64,000 bases of DNA from Pseudomonas multiresinivorans (GCF_012971725.1 NZ_CP048833.1:5828001-5892000), one strand, 5' to 3'. Positions 1-8,945 are shown, counted from the stretch's first letter. Numbers and translations are program-made. Notes: generated by a model not told the origin, from the sequence alone.

Positions 1-2
1 AA

Positions 3-782
3 CAGACCGGGAAGATGAAGAACAAGGATTACGAAGAGCACCTGCGCAAGCTGTCGGTTGAGCTGGTCAAGCTGCAGCAATGGGTGGTGCAGAAGGGCCT
101 GAAGGTCTGCATCATCTTCGAGGGGCGCGACGGCGCCGGCAAAGGCGGCACCATCAAGGCGCTCACCGAGCGCGTCAGCCCGCGGGTGTTCCGCGTGGTA
201 GCGTTGCCTACGCCCACCGAAAGGGAGAAATCCCAGCTCTACGCCCAGCGCTACATCCGCCACCTGCCGTCGGCCGGTGAAGTGGTGATCTTCGACCGCA
301 GCTGGTACAACCGCGCCGGGGTCGAGCGGGTAATGGGCTTCTGCACCGAGGAGCAGGCCGACAAGTTCCTGGCCGTGACCCCGCTGTTCGAGCGCATGCT
401 CACCGAGTCGGGGATCATCCTGCTGAAGTTCTGGCTGGAGGTCAGCCCCGAGGAGCAGGAGCGTCGCCTCAAGGACCGCATCACCGACGGCCGCAAGATC
501 TGGAAGCTCTCGCCCATGGACGTGAAGTCCTTCACCCGCTGGGACGAGTACACCCGCGCCCGCGACCTGATGTTCGCCGCTACCGACTCGCCCTGGGCGC
601 CCTGGATCGTGGCCCCTTCCGAGGACAAGAAGCGCGTGCGCCTGAACGTCATCAGCCACGTCCTCAAACACGTGCCATACAAGGAAATCCCGCGTGAGGA
701 AGTGAAGCTGCCCAAGCGCGGCAAGATCGGCAAGTACAAGAGCCCCGACTATCCGATCCACTACATCGAAGAGAAATTCTGA
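3..782 (+). CDS. ppk2: Polyphosphate kinase 2 family protein, 5' end cut by window edge
   Basis: PPK2-family kinases transfer phosphate between polyphosphate and nucleoside diphosphates in the cytoplasm. The visible 260 residues contain the Walker A loop FEGRDGAGKGG, the lid/Walker B stretch VVIFDRSWYNR and the C-terminal APWIV followed by basic residues, all typical of PPK2. The reading frame stays open to the first base of the window. An ATG at 15 has a purine tract touching it, which is too close to be a good ribosome-binding site, and family members usually carry extra N-terminal residues, so I treat the gene as truncated by the window rather than starting at 15. A REP element follows the stop. 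Which PPK2 subclass it is cannot be decided here. Confidence 0.92.
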   Translation, partial: QTGKMKNKDYEEHLRKLSVELVKLQQWVVQKGLKVCIIFEGRDGAGKGGTIKALTERVSPRVFRVVALPTPTEREKSQLYAQRYIRHLPSAGEVVIFDRSWYNRAGVERVMGFCTEEQADKFLAVTPLFERMLTESGIILLKFWLEVSPEEQERRLKDRITDGRKIWKLSPMDVKSFTRWDEYTRARDLMFAATDSPWAPWIVAPSEDKKRVRLNVISHVLKHVPYKEIPREEVKLPKRGKIGKYKSPDYPIHYIEEKF

Positions 783-864
783 GGCCAACCGGGGTCGGTA
801 CACGCCGGCCCTGGATCGTTCGGATCTGGTGGCTACCTGCGGACGCTCTGGCGGCCTTGTTTTT

Positions 865-933
865 GTAGGAGCGGACTCTGTCCGCGATTGGCTGGCGCGA
901 TGCGAGCCTATCGCGGACAGAGTCCGCCCCTAC
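865..933. repeat. REP/REPIN-type inverted repeat, family A
   Basis: An imperfect palindrome whose left arm begins GTAGGAGCGGACTCTGTCCG and whose right arm is its near reverse complement ending CCTAC. The arms are about 24 bases and the spacer about 21. It lies in the 163-bp gap between the ppk2 stop and the LysR gene stop, which are convergent. The same arm type recurs at 2607-2680. This head sequence is characteristic of Pseudomonas REP elements, which are moved by RAYT transposases; none is present in this window. Confidence 0.85.
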
Positions 934-945
934 CTTGTGTCCACC

Positions 946-1836
946 TCAGGCAATGGCGCTCAGGTAACCCTTGACCTCCGCGCCCAGCCACCCGGCAAAG
1001 GCCGCCACCTTGGCCTGAGCCGCCTCGCGCTCGGGCCATACCAGCCAGTAGGGAAAGCCGTAGGGCACGCGCAGGTCGCTCAGCGCCACCAGCTCGCCGC
1101 TTTCCAGCGCAGCGGCCACCAGGCTGCGCCGCTCGAGGCCGATGCCCTGACCCATGCGCACGGCCTCGATACTCAGGTTGGAGTCGTTCACCACGAACTC
1201 CGCTGGCTCGTGGGGTACCGCCACGCCTGCCGCCTGGCACCAGTCCAGCCAGGATTCGAAGCCGGTGATACGCGGACAGCGAAGGATTTCCTCGGGATTG
1301 CGGGGCAACTGGCCGCCGTTGAAATCCGGCGCGGCGACGACCACCACTTCGTCCTCGAACAGATACTCCTGCGCGAGCCCTTCCCAGTGCCCCTGGCCAA
1401 TGCGGATCGCCACGTCGGCCATACCCTGGCGCAGGTCCATCACCTCCAGGCTGGCGAGCAGGCGCAGGCGGTACTGTGGATAAGTCGCACGAAATCCGGG
1501 CAGGCGTGGCAGCAGCCATTTCTGCCCGAAGGACGGCGTGAGCGCCACCACCAGTTCGTCCTCCCCCGGTCGGGCCTTCGCCAGGCGAGTCGCCTCGGCG
1601 ATATCGCGCAGCGCGCCGCGAATCTGCAGGGCATACAGGCGGCCCTCCTCACTCAGCCGCAGACCCCGGCCTTCGCGCTGCAGCAGGGTGATGCCCAGCA
1701 GGCTCTCCAGCTGGCGCACCTGCTGGCTGATGGCCGAGTGGGTGACGTGCAGCTCACTGGCGGCGAGGGTCACGCTGCCAAGCCTGGCGACGGCTTCGAA
1801 GCTGCGCAGGGCGGAGAGCGGTGGCAATGCGCTCAT
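946..1836 (-). CDS. LysR-family transcriptional regulator
   Basis: A 296-residue LysR regulator. The N-terminal winged helix-turn-helix spans roughly residues 9-60 (LSALRSFEAVARLGSVTLAA, then HVTHSAISQQVRQLE), followed by a periplasmic-binding-protein-like effector domain. The pattern HSAISQQVRQLE and the overall layout resemble the GcvA/AmpR-type subgroup, but the effector is not predictable. I chose the ATG at 1836 (MSALPPL) because the family HTH normally starts about ten residues after the methionine; an ATG at 1863 would add nine residues. It is divergent from the glutathione transferase gene, with about 130 bp between them that includes the short palindrome CCGAATCGG at 1851-1859. This is the classic arrangement for a LysR protein regulating its neighbour, but the link is inference. 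Confidence 0.93.
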   Translation of the reverse strand: MSALPPLSALRSFEAVARLGSVTLAASELHVTHSAISQQVRQLESLLGITLLQREGRGLRLSEEGRLYALQIRGALRDIAEATRLAKARPGEDELVVALTPSFGQKWLLPRLPGFRATYPQYRLRLLASLEVMDLRQGMADVAIRIGQGHWEGLAQEYLFEDEVVVVAAPDFNGGQLPRNPEEILRCPRITGFESWLDWCQAAGVAVPHEPAEFVVNDSNLSIEAVRMGQGIGLERRSLVAAALESGELVALSDLRVPYGFPYWLVWPEREAAQAKVAAFAGWLGAEVKGYLSAIA

Positions 1837-1964
1837 GTAAGTTTTCCTAACCGAATCGGTCACTAATCGTCGCTATTTCCCAGAGGTCAAAGCCGCTAGA
1901 TTCATGGCCATTGCGCGGAGGACCGCGCCAGCCACCATGCAATTTCCACTAACAGGATGTGCCC

Positions 1965-2582
1965 ATGCAACAGAAGCTTCCGCACCTGATCGGCATGCTC
2001 GACTCGCCCTATGTTCGCCGCGTCGCCATCACCCTGCGCCTGCTCGGCATCGAGTTCAGCCACCAATCGCTATCGGTGTTCCGCACCTACGAGGAATTCC
2101 GCGGCATCAACCCGGTGGTGAAGGCACCGACCCTGGTACTGGGCGATGGCCAGGTGCTGATGGACTCGAGCCTGATCATCGACTGCCTCGAACACCTGGC
2201 CGGCCGCAGCCTGATGCCCGTCGAGCCGGCCGCACGGGTGCGCGCCACGCGCCTGCTGGGCCTGGCCCTGGCGGTCATGGAGAAGGCGGTGCAGCGCTAC
2301 TACGAGCAGCAACGGCCGCAAGACAAGCAACTTGCCAGTTGGCAGGAAAGGGTCGACCAGCAGTTGCACGCCGCACTGGCACAACTGGAAAGCGAACTGC
2401 GCGAAATGTCGCTGGATGCCGCCGCGCCGCTGGACCAGGCCGGACTGAGCATCGCGGTGGCCTGGACGTTCGTACAGCTCCTGCACTCCGAAGACATCCC
2501 GGCGGACAGCTATCCGGCGGTAGGCGACTGGGCGCAGCAGGCCGAGGCACTGGAAGTGTTCAAGGCCTTCCCGCCGGTTTGA
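1965..2582 (+). CDS. Glutathione S-transferase family protein
   Basis: A 205-residue cytosolic GST-like protein. The N-terminal thioredoxin-fold half (residues 1-80) shows the GST pattern MLDSPYVRRVAITLRLLGIEF, the cis-proline region VVKAPTLVL and the glutathione gamma-glutamyl-binding DSSLIIDCLE. The rest is the all-helical C-terminal domain. Start: AGGA at 1954-1957 lies seven bases before ATG 1965; a GTG at 1959 in the same frame is too close to it. It is divergently transcribed from the LysR regulator, which may control it. The substrate is unknown. Catalytic use of Ser (S12 in DSPYVRR) rather than Tyr is plausible for this bacterial class but not proven here. Confidence 0.93.
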   Translation: MQQKLPHLIGMLDSPYVRRVAITLRLLGIEFSHQSLSVFRTYEEFRGINPVVKAPTLVLGDGQVLMDSSLIIDCLEHLAGRSLMPVEPAARVRATRLLGLALAVMEKAVQRYYEQQRPQDKQLASWQERVDQQLHAALAQLESELREMSLDAAAPLDQAGLSIAVAWTFVQLLHSEDIPADSYPAVGDWAQQAEALEVFKAFPPV

Positions 2583-2606
2583 TCCCCGGCACGGAACCCA
2601 ACTGGG

Positions 2607-2680
2607 CGTAGGAGCGGACTTTGTCCGCGATGGGTTCCCGGCGCGCCTGTGAGCTATCGCGGACGAAGTCCGCTCCTACG
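2607..2680. repeat. REP/REPIN-type inverted repeat, family A
   Basis: Second copy of the element seen at 865-933. The left arm starts CGTAGGAGCGGACTTTGTCC and the right arm ends GTCCGCTCCTACG, with a spacer of about 25 bases. It sits between the convergent stops of the GST gene and the MFS transporter gene and fills most of that 109-bp gap. Confidence 0.85.
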
Positions 2681-2691
2681 CTCCTTGATGG

Positions 2692-3894
2692 TCAGTCCTT
2701 GGGCAACTCTTCGTGCTGCTGACGAGTGAAGCGCAGCAGCACGAAGCAGATGAAGAAGCCGCAGAGCGCCAGCCCGGCGGCGACAAGGAAGATCGACGCA
2801 TAGCCGTGACGGGCGGCGACCAGCCCCATCAGCGGGCCGGCGACGCCCATCGCCAGGTCGAAGAACAGTGCGTAGGCGCCCAGCCCCGCGCTGCGGCTGC
2901 TGGCCGGGATGCGCAGCACCGCCTCCACACCCAGTGACGGGTAGACCAGCGACAGGCCGCAGCCGGTCAGCGCCGCGCCCAGCAGCGCGAAGCCCGGCCC
3001 CGGCGCCTGCCAGAGCAGCAGCAGGCCGAAGACTTCCACACCGAGGCAGACCACCGCGACGGCAAAGCCGCCGAAGCGATTGACCATGCCCGAGAAGATC
3101 AGCCGCGCGCCGACGAAGCAGACGCCAAAGGCCGTCAGGCACCAGGCCGGATTGGCCCAGCCCTGGCTGCCGTAATAAAGGGTGATGAAGGTCGCCAGGG
3201 TGCCGAAGCCGATGGAGCCGAGCATCACGCACATCCCGTAGGGCAGCACGCGGCCCAGCACCGCGTGGAAGGCCATGCGCGTACCGGGGATGGTCGGCAC
3301 CTCCGCGCGGTTGCGGGCCGCCAGCCAGCCCAGCGCAGTGAGCACCAGGATGCTCACACCCAGACTCCACAAGCCTAGCGAAGCCGACATGGTCACCCCC
3401 AGCGGCGCACCGATGGCAATGCCGCCATAGCTGACGATGCCGTTCCAGGAAATCACCTTGGCGGTGTTCTGCGTCCCCACCAGCGCAATGCCCCAGCTCG
3501 CCGTACCAATCCCCAACAACCCCTGCGCCAGGCCGAACAGCAGGCGACTACCGAGCAGCAGCGTCAGGCTCAGCCAGGTCACCGACTCGAGGCTGGTGGA
3601 AGCCAGCACCAGCGCCCCGCCGATGCCCAGCACACCCAGGCCATAGAGCACGGCGCGCTTGGCGCCGTAGGTGTCCGCTATGTGGCCTGCCAACGGCCGG
3701 GATACCAGGGTGGCGATGTACTGCAGGCCGATGACCGCGCCGGCGATCACCGTCGAGTAGCCCAGGCCTTCATGGACGAAGCCGGGCAGCACCGGCAGCA
3801 GCAATCCGATGCTCAGGAACAGGACGAAGGTGAAGACGACGGTCGCGAGGATGCGCAGGGTGACGGAGGCGGTTCGCTGCTCGGACGAGCTCAT
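2692..3894 (-). CDS. MFS transporter, YhhS-like
   Basis: A 400-residue inner-membrane protein with about 12 hydrophobic segments and the major-facilitator loop motif between helices 2 and 3 (RPLAGHIADTYGAKRAV, about residues 66-82). Length and sequence style fit the YhhS/arabinose-efflux-like group of drug:H+ antiporter-type exporters. The protein begins with a short polar tail (MSSSEQRTASVT) and then the first helix. It is transcribed alone, convergent with the GST gene and divergent from the DUF2789 gene. Substrate unknown; exporter rather than importer is a family-level inference. Confidence 0.88.
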   Translation of the reverse strand: MSSSEQRTASVTLRILATVVFTFVLFLSIGLLLPVLPGFVHEGLGYSTVIAGAVIGLQYIATLVSRPLAGHIADTYGAKRAVLYGLGVLGIGGALVLASTSLESVTWLSLTLLLGSRLLFGLAQGLLGIGTASWGIALVGTQNTAKVISWNGIVSYGGIAIGAPLGVTMSASLGLWSLGVSILVLTALGWLAARNRAEVPTIPGTRMAFHAVLGRVLPYGMCVMLGSIGFGTLATFITLYYGSQGWANPAWCLTAFGVCFVGARLIFSGMVNRFGGFAVAVVCLGVEVFGLLLLWQAPGPGFALLGAALTGCGLSLVYPSLGVEAVLRIPASSRSAGLGAYALFFDLAMGVAGPLMGLVAARHGYASIFLVAAGLALCGFFICFVLLRFTRQQHEELPKD

Positions 3895-4063
3895 GGACGG
3901 GCCTGACGGTGGGTGGCGGAGCGTGTGCGGGGACGATTGAAAGCAGGCTATCTATTTCCGCCTCGATTGCCAATCCGAACCTCGCGCGCCGTTCGATGCT
4001 CCTATAGTTGTTCCATTGCCGCGCGCCGCAGCGGTGCGCTCCACCTGCAGCAAGGAGATCGTC

Positions 4064-4294
4064 ATGGATACCAGCCAGCACAGCCTGGGCGCCCTGTTCA
4101 AGCAACTGGGCCTGCCCGACGGGCGCAAGGAGATCGATGCCTTCCTCGGCAGCCATAGTCTCGCCGAAGGCCAGAAACTGCCGGACGCGCCGTTCTGGAA
4201 CGAGGCCCAGTCGCAGTTCCTGCGCGAGGCGCTGCAACAGGACTCGGACTGGACCGAGGAAGCCGACGAACTGGCGGTTCGGCTGTCCAACTGA
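4064..4294 (+). CDS. DUF2789 family small protein
   Basis: A 76-residue acidic soluble protein (MDTSQHSLGALFKQLGLPDG...). It matches my recollection of DUF2789, a family of short helical proteins common in Pseudomonas, with the conserved features LFxQLGLP near the N-terminus and FW.EAQ..FL.EA in the middle. The start is well supported: AAGGAGAT at 4052-4059 lies five bases before ATG 4064. It is convergent with dmeR, the stop codons being only 12 bp apart. No catalytic motif or signal peptide is visible. Function is unknown. Confidence 0.82.
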   Translation: MDTSQHSLGALFKQLGLPDGRKEIDAFLGSHSLAEGQKLPDAPFWNEAQSQFLREALQQDSDWTEEADELAVRLSN

Positions 4295-4306
4295 GCCGCC
4301 GCTACC

Positions 4307-4582
4307 TCACTTGAGATAGGAGCGCAGTACGCCCATGACCTGTTCCAGGTCTTCGTGACGCTGCGCCACGGTGCGGTCCTCGGCGCCCAGGTGGTCGCGC
4401 AGGTGGCCTTCGAGCACCTCGGCCATCAGGCCATTCACCGCGCCGCGGATGGCGGCGATCTGCTGCAGGATCGCCGCGCATTCGCTGCCCGCCTCCAGCG
4501 CCCGTTCCAGCGCCTCGCTCTGGCCCTTGATGCGGCGCACCCGGGTCAACAGCTTCTTCTGGTCCTTGATGGTATGTCCCAC
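4307..4582 (-). CDS. dmeR: Nickel/cobalt-sensing repressor of the RcnR/CsoR family
   Basis: A 91-residue all-helical DNA-binding metalloregulator. Family members form tetramers that release DNA when Ni(II) or Co(II) binds. The RcnR metal ligands are all present at the expected positions: His3, Cys35, His60 and His64, the HCHH fingerprint of Ni/Co sensors rather than Cu(I) or formaldehyde sensors. The core QIAAIRGAVNGLMAEVLEGH is typical. The start is GTG at 4582, with GGAG eight bases upstream; no ATG is available in register, and His3 falls into place only with this start. It is divergent from a cation diffusion facilitator gene with an RcnR-type operator between them. The name dmeR follows the dmeRF pairing known in rhizobia; rcnR-like would be an equally fair label. 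Confidence 0.9.
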   Translation of the reverse strand: MGHTIKDQKKLLTRVRRIKGQSEALERALEAGSECAAILQQIAAIRGAVNGLMAEVLEGHLRDHLGAEDRTVAQRHEDLEQVMGVLRSYLK

Positions 4583-4600
4583 GTCAAAAGCTCCAAAGGT

Positions 4601-4617
4601 ATACTGGGGTATAGTAT
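4601..4617. promoter_or_regulatory. Predicted DmeR/RcnR operator in the dmeR-dmeF divergent promoter
   Basis: ATACT-GGGGTAT-AGTAT, an inverted repeat with a G-tract spacer. Its half-sites TACT and AGTA are exactly seven bases apart, the same geometry as the E. coli RcnR site (TACT, G6N, AGTA). It overlaps -10-like hexamers (TATACT at 4600-4605; TATAGT at 4610-4615), so binding would block transcription. It lies 18 bp upstream of the dmeR start and 26 bp upstream of the dmeF start. Confidence 0.75.
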
Positions 4618-4643
4618 CCAGACTGATCCTACGGACCATCATC

Positions 4644-5603
4644 ATGCAGCATGCCGCCCCCTCGCAAGACGGTCGCCACGACCACCAGTTCCACGAAGGC
4701 AATCCCCTGGCCGAGCGCAACACCCTGCGCGCCGCGCTGCTGACCGTCGTGATGATGGTGGTGGAGATCGCCGGCGGCTGGGTGTTCAACTCCATGGCGC
4801 TGCTCGCCGACGGCTGGCACATGAGTTCCCACGCCCTGGCGCTGGGCCTGGCGTTCTTCGCCTACGTGGCGGCGCGGCGCTTCAAGGGCGACGCACGCTT
4901 CGCCTTCGGCACCTTCAAGATCGAGATCCTCGCCAGCTACACCAGCGCCATCCTGCTGCTGGGCGTGGCGGCGCTGATGATGTTCGAGTCCGTCGCCCGA
5001 TTGCTCTCCCCTTCGCCGATCCATTACCAGCAGGCCATCGCCATCGCGGTCGTCGGCCTGCTGGTGAACCTGGCCTGCGCCTGGTTGCTGCGCGGCGAGC
5101 ATCACCATGGCCATGATCACGGGCACGGCCACGATCATCACGGCCATGACCATCATCACGGCCACGACCATGACCACGACCTGAACCTGCGCGCCGCCTA
5201 CCTGCACGTGCTGGCCGACGCCGCCACGTCGGTAGTGGCGATCATCGCCCTGATCGGCGGCCTGATCTGGGGCGCCGCCTGGCTCGACCCGCTGATGGGC
5301 ATGATCGGCGGCGTACTGGTGGCCGTCTGGTCGATCGGCCTGCTCAAGCAGAGCGGCCGGGTGCTGCTGGATGCGGAGATGAACGACCCGGTGGTGGAGG
5401 AAATCCGCGAGGTGGTCGCCGGCTTGCCGCAACCGGCGCGGATCACCGACCTGCACCTGTGGCGCGTGGGCAAGTCGCGCTATGCCTGCATCCTCAGCCT
5501 CGCCAGCAGCGGCAACCTGACGCCGGAGCTGGTGCGCCAGCGCCTGCAGGTCCACGAGGAGCTGGCGCACATCACGGTGGAGATCAACCCCCTCCCCGCG
5601 TGA
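4644..5603 (+). CDS. dmeF: Cation diffusion facilitator, Co(II)/Ni(II) efflux type
   Basis: A 319-residue CDF-family inner-membrane metal:H+ antiporter. About six transmembrane segments are visible, with the CDF metal-site pattern SMALLADGWHM in helix 2 and HVLADAATS in helix 5. Between helices 4 and 5 lies a very His-rich loop of about 27 residues (positions 151-178), mostly alternating His, Gly and Asp, typical of DmeF proteins. The C-terminal cytoplasmic domain (about 245-319) has the usual DLHLWRVG element. ATG 4644 opens the protein after the shared operator. The adjacent HCHH repressor and operator support Co/Ni over Zn as substrate; the exact metal preference is inference. Confidence 0.92.
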   Translation: MQHAAPSQDGRHDHQFHEGNPLAERNTLRAALLTVVMMVVEIAGGWVFNSMALLADGWHMSSHALALGLAFFAYVAARRFKGDARFAFGTFKIEILASYTSAILLLGVAALMMFESVARLLSPSPIHYQQAIAIAVVGLLVNLACAWLLRGEHHHGHDHGHGHDHHGHDHHHGHDHDHDLNLRAAYLHVLADAATSVVAIIALIGGLIWGAAWLDPLMGMIGGVLVAVWSIGLLKQSGRVLLDAEMNDPVVEEIREVVAGLPQPARITDLHLWRVGKSRYACILSLASSGNLTPELVRQRLQVHEELAHITVEINPLPA

Positions 5604-5691
5604 ACGACCGGAAGTCGTGGCGGCTTTGACGTCCGCCACGCCGCTGCGGCCTAATGCGCAGCCTGTCGAACCCCGGTCGCGCCCGAAGAAG

Positions 5692-6621
5692 ATGTCCAGC
5701 TCCCGTTTCTCCGCCGCCCAGCAACGCGCCAGCACCCTGCACCTGCCCGCCGGGCCCTGGGCGACGGTGCTGGACTGTCTGTGCGCGCGCTTCCCGGCGA
5801 TCAGCCGCGACACCTGGCTGGACCGCATGGCGCGCGGCAAGGTGCTCAACAGCGATGGCCAGCCCATCGGCCCCGAGCATCCGTACCGCGAAGCGATGCG
5901 CATCCATTACTTCCGCGAGGTGCCGCAGGAAACGCCGATCCCCTTCCAGGAAAGCGTCCTGTACGCCGACGAACACCTGGTGGTGGCGGACAAGCCGCAC
6001 TTCCTGCCGGTGATGCCCGCCGGCCAGTACGTCGAGGAAACCCTCCTCGCCCGTCTCGCCAGGCGCCTGGACAACCCGCTGCTGGTGCCGCTGCATCGCA
6101 TCGACCGGCTCACCGCCGGGCTGGTGCTGTTCTCCACCAACCCGGACAACCGCGATGCCTACCAGGCGCTGTTCCGTGAGCGGCGCATCCACAAGATGTA
6201 CGAAGCCATCGCGCCAGCGCTGCCGGAACGGGAGTTTCCCCTTGTGCACCGTTCGCGAATGGTCGAGGGCGATCCCTTCATCCGCATGCAGGAAGTGGAC
6301 GGCACGCCCAACAGCGAAACCCGAATCGAGGTGCTCGAACAACGCGGCGACCTCTGGCGCTATGGATTGCACCCGGTCTCCGGCAAGCGTCACCAGTTGC
6401 GCGTGCATATGTCGGGCCTGGGCGCGGCGCTGTGCTTCGACCCGCTCTACCCGACGCTGCCACCGCGCGGCGAGCGCCCACCGGAGGACTTCGACAAGCC
6501 GTTGAAGCTGCTGGCCCGGCAACTGGAGTTCATCGACCCGGTCACCGGCGAGGCGCGGCATTTCAGGAGCCAGCTGGAGCTCTCCTGGCCTTCCATCAAT
6601 TTCATCGATGGTCACCCTTAA
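5692..6621 (+). CDS. RluA-family RNA pseudouridine synthase
   Basis: A 309-residue enzyme that isomerises uridine to pseudouridine in structured RNA. The catalytic motif HRIDRLTAGL contains the nucleophilic Asp, and the partner motif near the C-terminus is GKRHQLRVHM. ATG 5692 (MSSSRFSAAQ) was chosen; it follows AAGAAG, whereas an in-frame GTG at 5617 would overlap the region just after dmeF. The N-terminal part (about 30-90) looks like a reduced S4-like RNA-binding region. The target RNA (rRNA or tRNA position) cannot be inferred. It lies 88 bp downstream of dmeF on the same strand, with no obvious terminator between. Confidence 0.9.
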   Translation: MSSSRFSAAQQRASTLHLPAGPWATVLDCLCARFPAISRDTWLDRMARGKVLNSDGQPIGPEHPYREAMRIHYFREVPQETPIPFQESVLYADEHLVVADKPHFLPVMPAGQYVEETLLARLARRLDNPLLVPLHRIDRLTAGLVLFSTNPDNRDAYQALFRERRIHKMYEAIAPALPEREFPLVHRSRMVEGDPFIRMQEVDGTPNSETRIEVLEQRGDLWRYGLHPVSGKRHQLRVHMSGLGAALCFDPLYPTLPPRGERPPEDFDKPLKLLARQLEFIDPVTGEARHFRSQLELSWPSINFIDGHP

Positions 6622-6700
6622 GGCGATCCATTTCCGTCGATGGTGGCCCCGGTGTTTTCATAGCTCCACCCCAAGGAGAGAAAGCATCGGGAGCCCGATC

Positions 6701-6835
6701 ATGAGCTACAGCGCCAAGTCCTTTTCCGCCCTCGTCAACGCCCTGCGTGCCGACGGCATCACCCGTCCCGAACAGATGGCTCGCCAGCCCTTCCGCAATG
6801 CCCAGGGCTTCTGGTCCGCGGTGGCGAAGAAATGA
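6701..6835 (+). CDS. Small hypothetical protein, first of an overlapping pair
   Basis: A 44-residue basic soluble protein (MSYSAKSFSALVNALRADGI...) that I do not recognise. Evidence that it is real: an ATG with two candidate Shine-Dalgarno sites, and a stop that overlaps the start of a second short gene (ATGA), a common translational-coupling arrangement. The distal site AAGGAG (6672-6677) is 23 bases from the ATG. The proximal GGGAG (6689-6693) is seven bases away but lies within a small hairpin, ATCGG-GAGC-CCGAT. No signal peptide or metal motif is visible. It could be a regulatory or structural microprotein; function unknown. Confidence 0.6.
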   Translation: MSYSAKSFSALVNALRADGITRPEQMARQPFRNAQGFWSAVAKK

Positions 6836-6930
6836 ACCTGGTGCGGCGACTCCCGCCTGCGCTGCGCATGGATGCGGTGATCGTCCTCTACGCACTGGCT
6901 GCGGCCTGGCTGGTGTTCTCGGGCCTGTAA
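6832..6930 (+). CDS. Single-pass membrane microprotein, second of an overlapping pair
   Basis: A 32-residue reading frame starting MNLVRRLPPALRMDAVIV and continuing with a hydrophobic run (LYALAAAWLVFSGL), consistent with a basic cytoplasmic tail and one transmembrane helix. Its ATG overlaps the stop of the preceding 44-residue gene by four bases (ATGA), implying coupled translation. It is followed by a REP element and the convergent psiF gene. I do not recognise the family. Support is the overlap and the membrane-protein-like composition only; RNA or ribosome data are needed for certainty. Confidence 0.5.
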   Translation: MNLVRRLPPALRMDAVIVLYALAAAWLVFSGL

Positions 6931-6970
6931 AGTCGGGGGCAATATCGCCGGGACTCATGATCGGCAGGAT

Positions 6971-7043
6971 GTTCGCGAGCAAGCTCGCTCCTACCAGGAG
7001 CTTGCCGAGACATCCCACTGCAGGAGCGGGCTTGCTCGCGAAC
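6971..7043. repeat. REP/REPIN-type inverted repeat, family B
   Basis: Left arm GTTCGCGAGCAAGCTCGCTC followed by CTAC; right arm GCAGGAGCGGGCTTGCTCGC followed by GAAC, with a spacer of about 25 bases. It lies downstream of the microprotein pair and just beyond the psiF terminator. Related copies are at 27952, 30307, 42471 and 52300. Confidence 0.85.
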
Positions 7044-7056
7044 CCGTCACAAACGA

Positions 7057-7082
7057 AAAAGGGCAGCCATGGCTGCCCTTTT
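7057..7082 (-). terminator. Rho-independent terminator after psiF
   Basis: AAAAGGGCAGCC-AT-GGCTGCCCTTTT, a near-perfect stem with A/T flanks on both sides, 33 bp beyond the psiF stop. It could also stop readthrough from the microprotein pair on the plus strand. Confidence 0.85.
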
Positions 7083-7114
7083 CATATCCCACGCGGCCCT
7101 GCCGCGCCCCATCC

Positions 7115-7423
7115 TCACTTCTTCAGACAGGTGCTCATGAACGCCTTGCGTTCGTCGCCCTTGAGCGCCTTGGTGGTCGCATCGGCGTTGCAGGTCTTCA
7201 TCTTCTCCTGCTGCGGGGTCATTTTCTTGGCGTCGCCGCCGCCAGCCTTCAGGCAAGTGCTCATGTACGCCTTGCGCTCATCGCCTTTCAGCGTCTTGGC
7301 GGTGGCATCGGCGTTACAGGACTTCATCTTCTCCTGCTGCGCGGTCTGCGCGGCGGTGGCAGCAAAGCCTTGCGCCGAAAACAGCAGGGCCAGGACGAGC
7401 AGCGGAATCCGAACGGTGGTCAT
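7115..7423 (-). CDS. psiF: PsiF-family periplasmic protein
   Basis: A 102-residue protein with a signal peptide (MTTVRIPLLVLALLFSAQGF, then AATA) and two tandem PsiF repeats of about 35 residues. Each contains QEKMK.CNADAT.K.LKGDERKA.MSTCLK with paired cysteines. PsiF was named as phosphate-starvation inducible in E. coli; its biochemical role is unknown. ATG 7423 has GGGAGA eight bases upstream. I saw no convincing Pho box upstream, so phosphate control is not shown here. The two repeats are 70-80% alike, suggesting internal duplication. Confidence 0.9.
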   Translation of the reverse strand: MTTVRIPLLVLALLFSAQGFAATAAQTAQQEKMKSCNADATAKTLKGDERKAYMSTCLKAGGGDAKKMTPQQEKMKTCNADATTKALKGDERKAFMSTCLKK

Positions 7424-7646
7424 GGAGTGGTCTCCCAGGATGGAATTGCCACTCTGAGCGTAGCTCGCAGCCCAGCATTCGCGAGGCCTGCGACGCGATG
7501 CAGCGGCTGGCGTCGCCGGCCCCGTGATCGTTTCCACGGCCTCTGAATACAAATAGTTATATATAAATTCTAATTGATAATTTTTTGAAATAACAAAAAT
7601 GCCGCAGTATGGCGCTGCCACCCATCCGGTACGCCAGGAACCTGCC

Positions 7647-8723
<1,077 letters not shown>

Positions 8724-8800
8724 GGTGGTTTCAGCCCGCGCCAGCGCTGGGCTGAAACCGTCCGTCGGCGCTCCTCGCCCGGCCGCCCCCCGGCAAAGGT

Positions 8801-8806
8801 TATAAT
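8801..8806 (+). promoter_or_regulatory. Possible -10 element upstream of the small charged protein gene
   Basis: A perfect TATAAT within GGTTATAATCCGCGCC, about 140 bp upstream of the start at 8946. No good -35 hexamer was found 16-18 bp upstream, so this is a weak call. The 222-bp gap around it otherwise shows nothing I can name. Confidence 0.35.
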
Positions 8807-8945
8807 CCGCGCCGTTTTTCCGGCCGGCACGCCAGCGCCCCCTGAACGTCTACACTGCCAGAACGACACCCCGGCGCGGTGTGGATTGCCCGTGCGAGGC
8901 CCATCTTCAAAGCTTCAAGCCATCAGCTATTCATCAGGAATGATC

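Noticed and set aside
5101..5180. Short tandem repeat of CAT/CAC/GGC/GAC codons that looks like a minisatellite
   Set aside because: It encodes the His-rich metal-binding loop between helices 4 and 5 of DmeF, so the repetition is explained by the protein.
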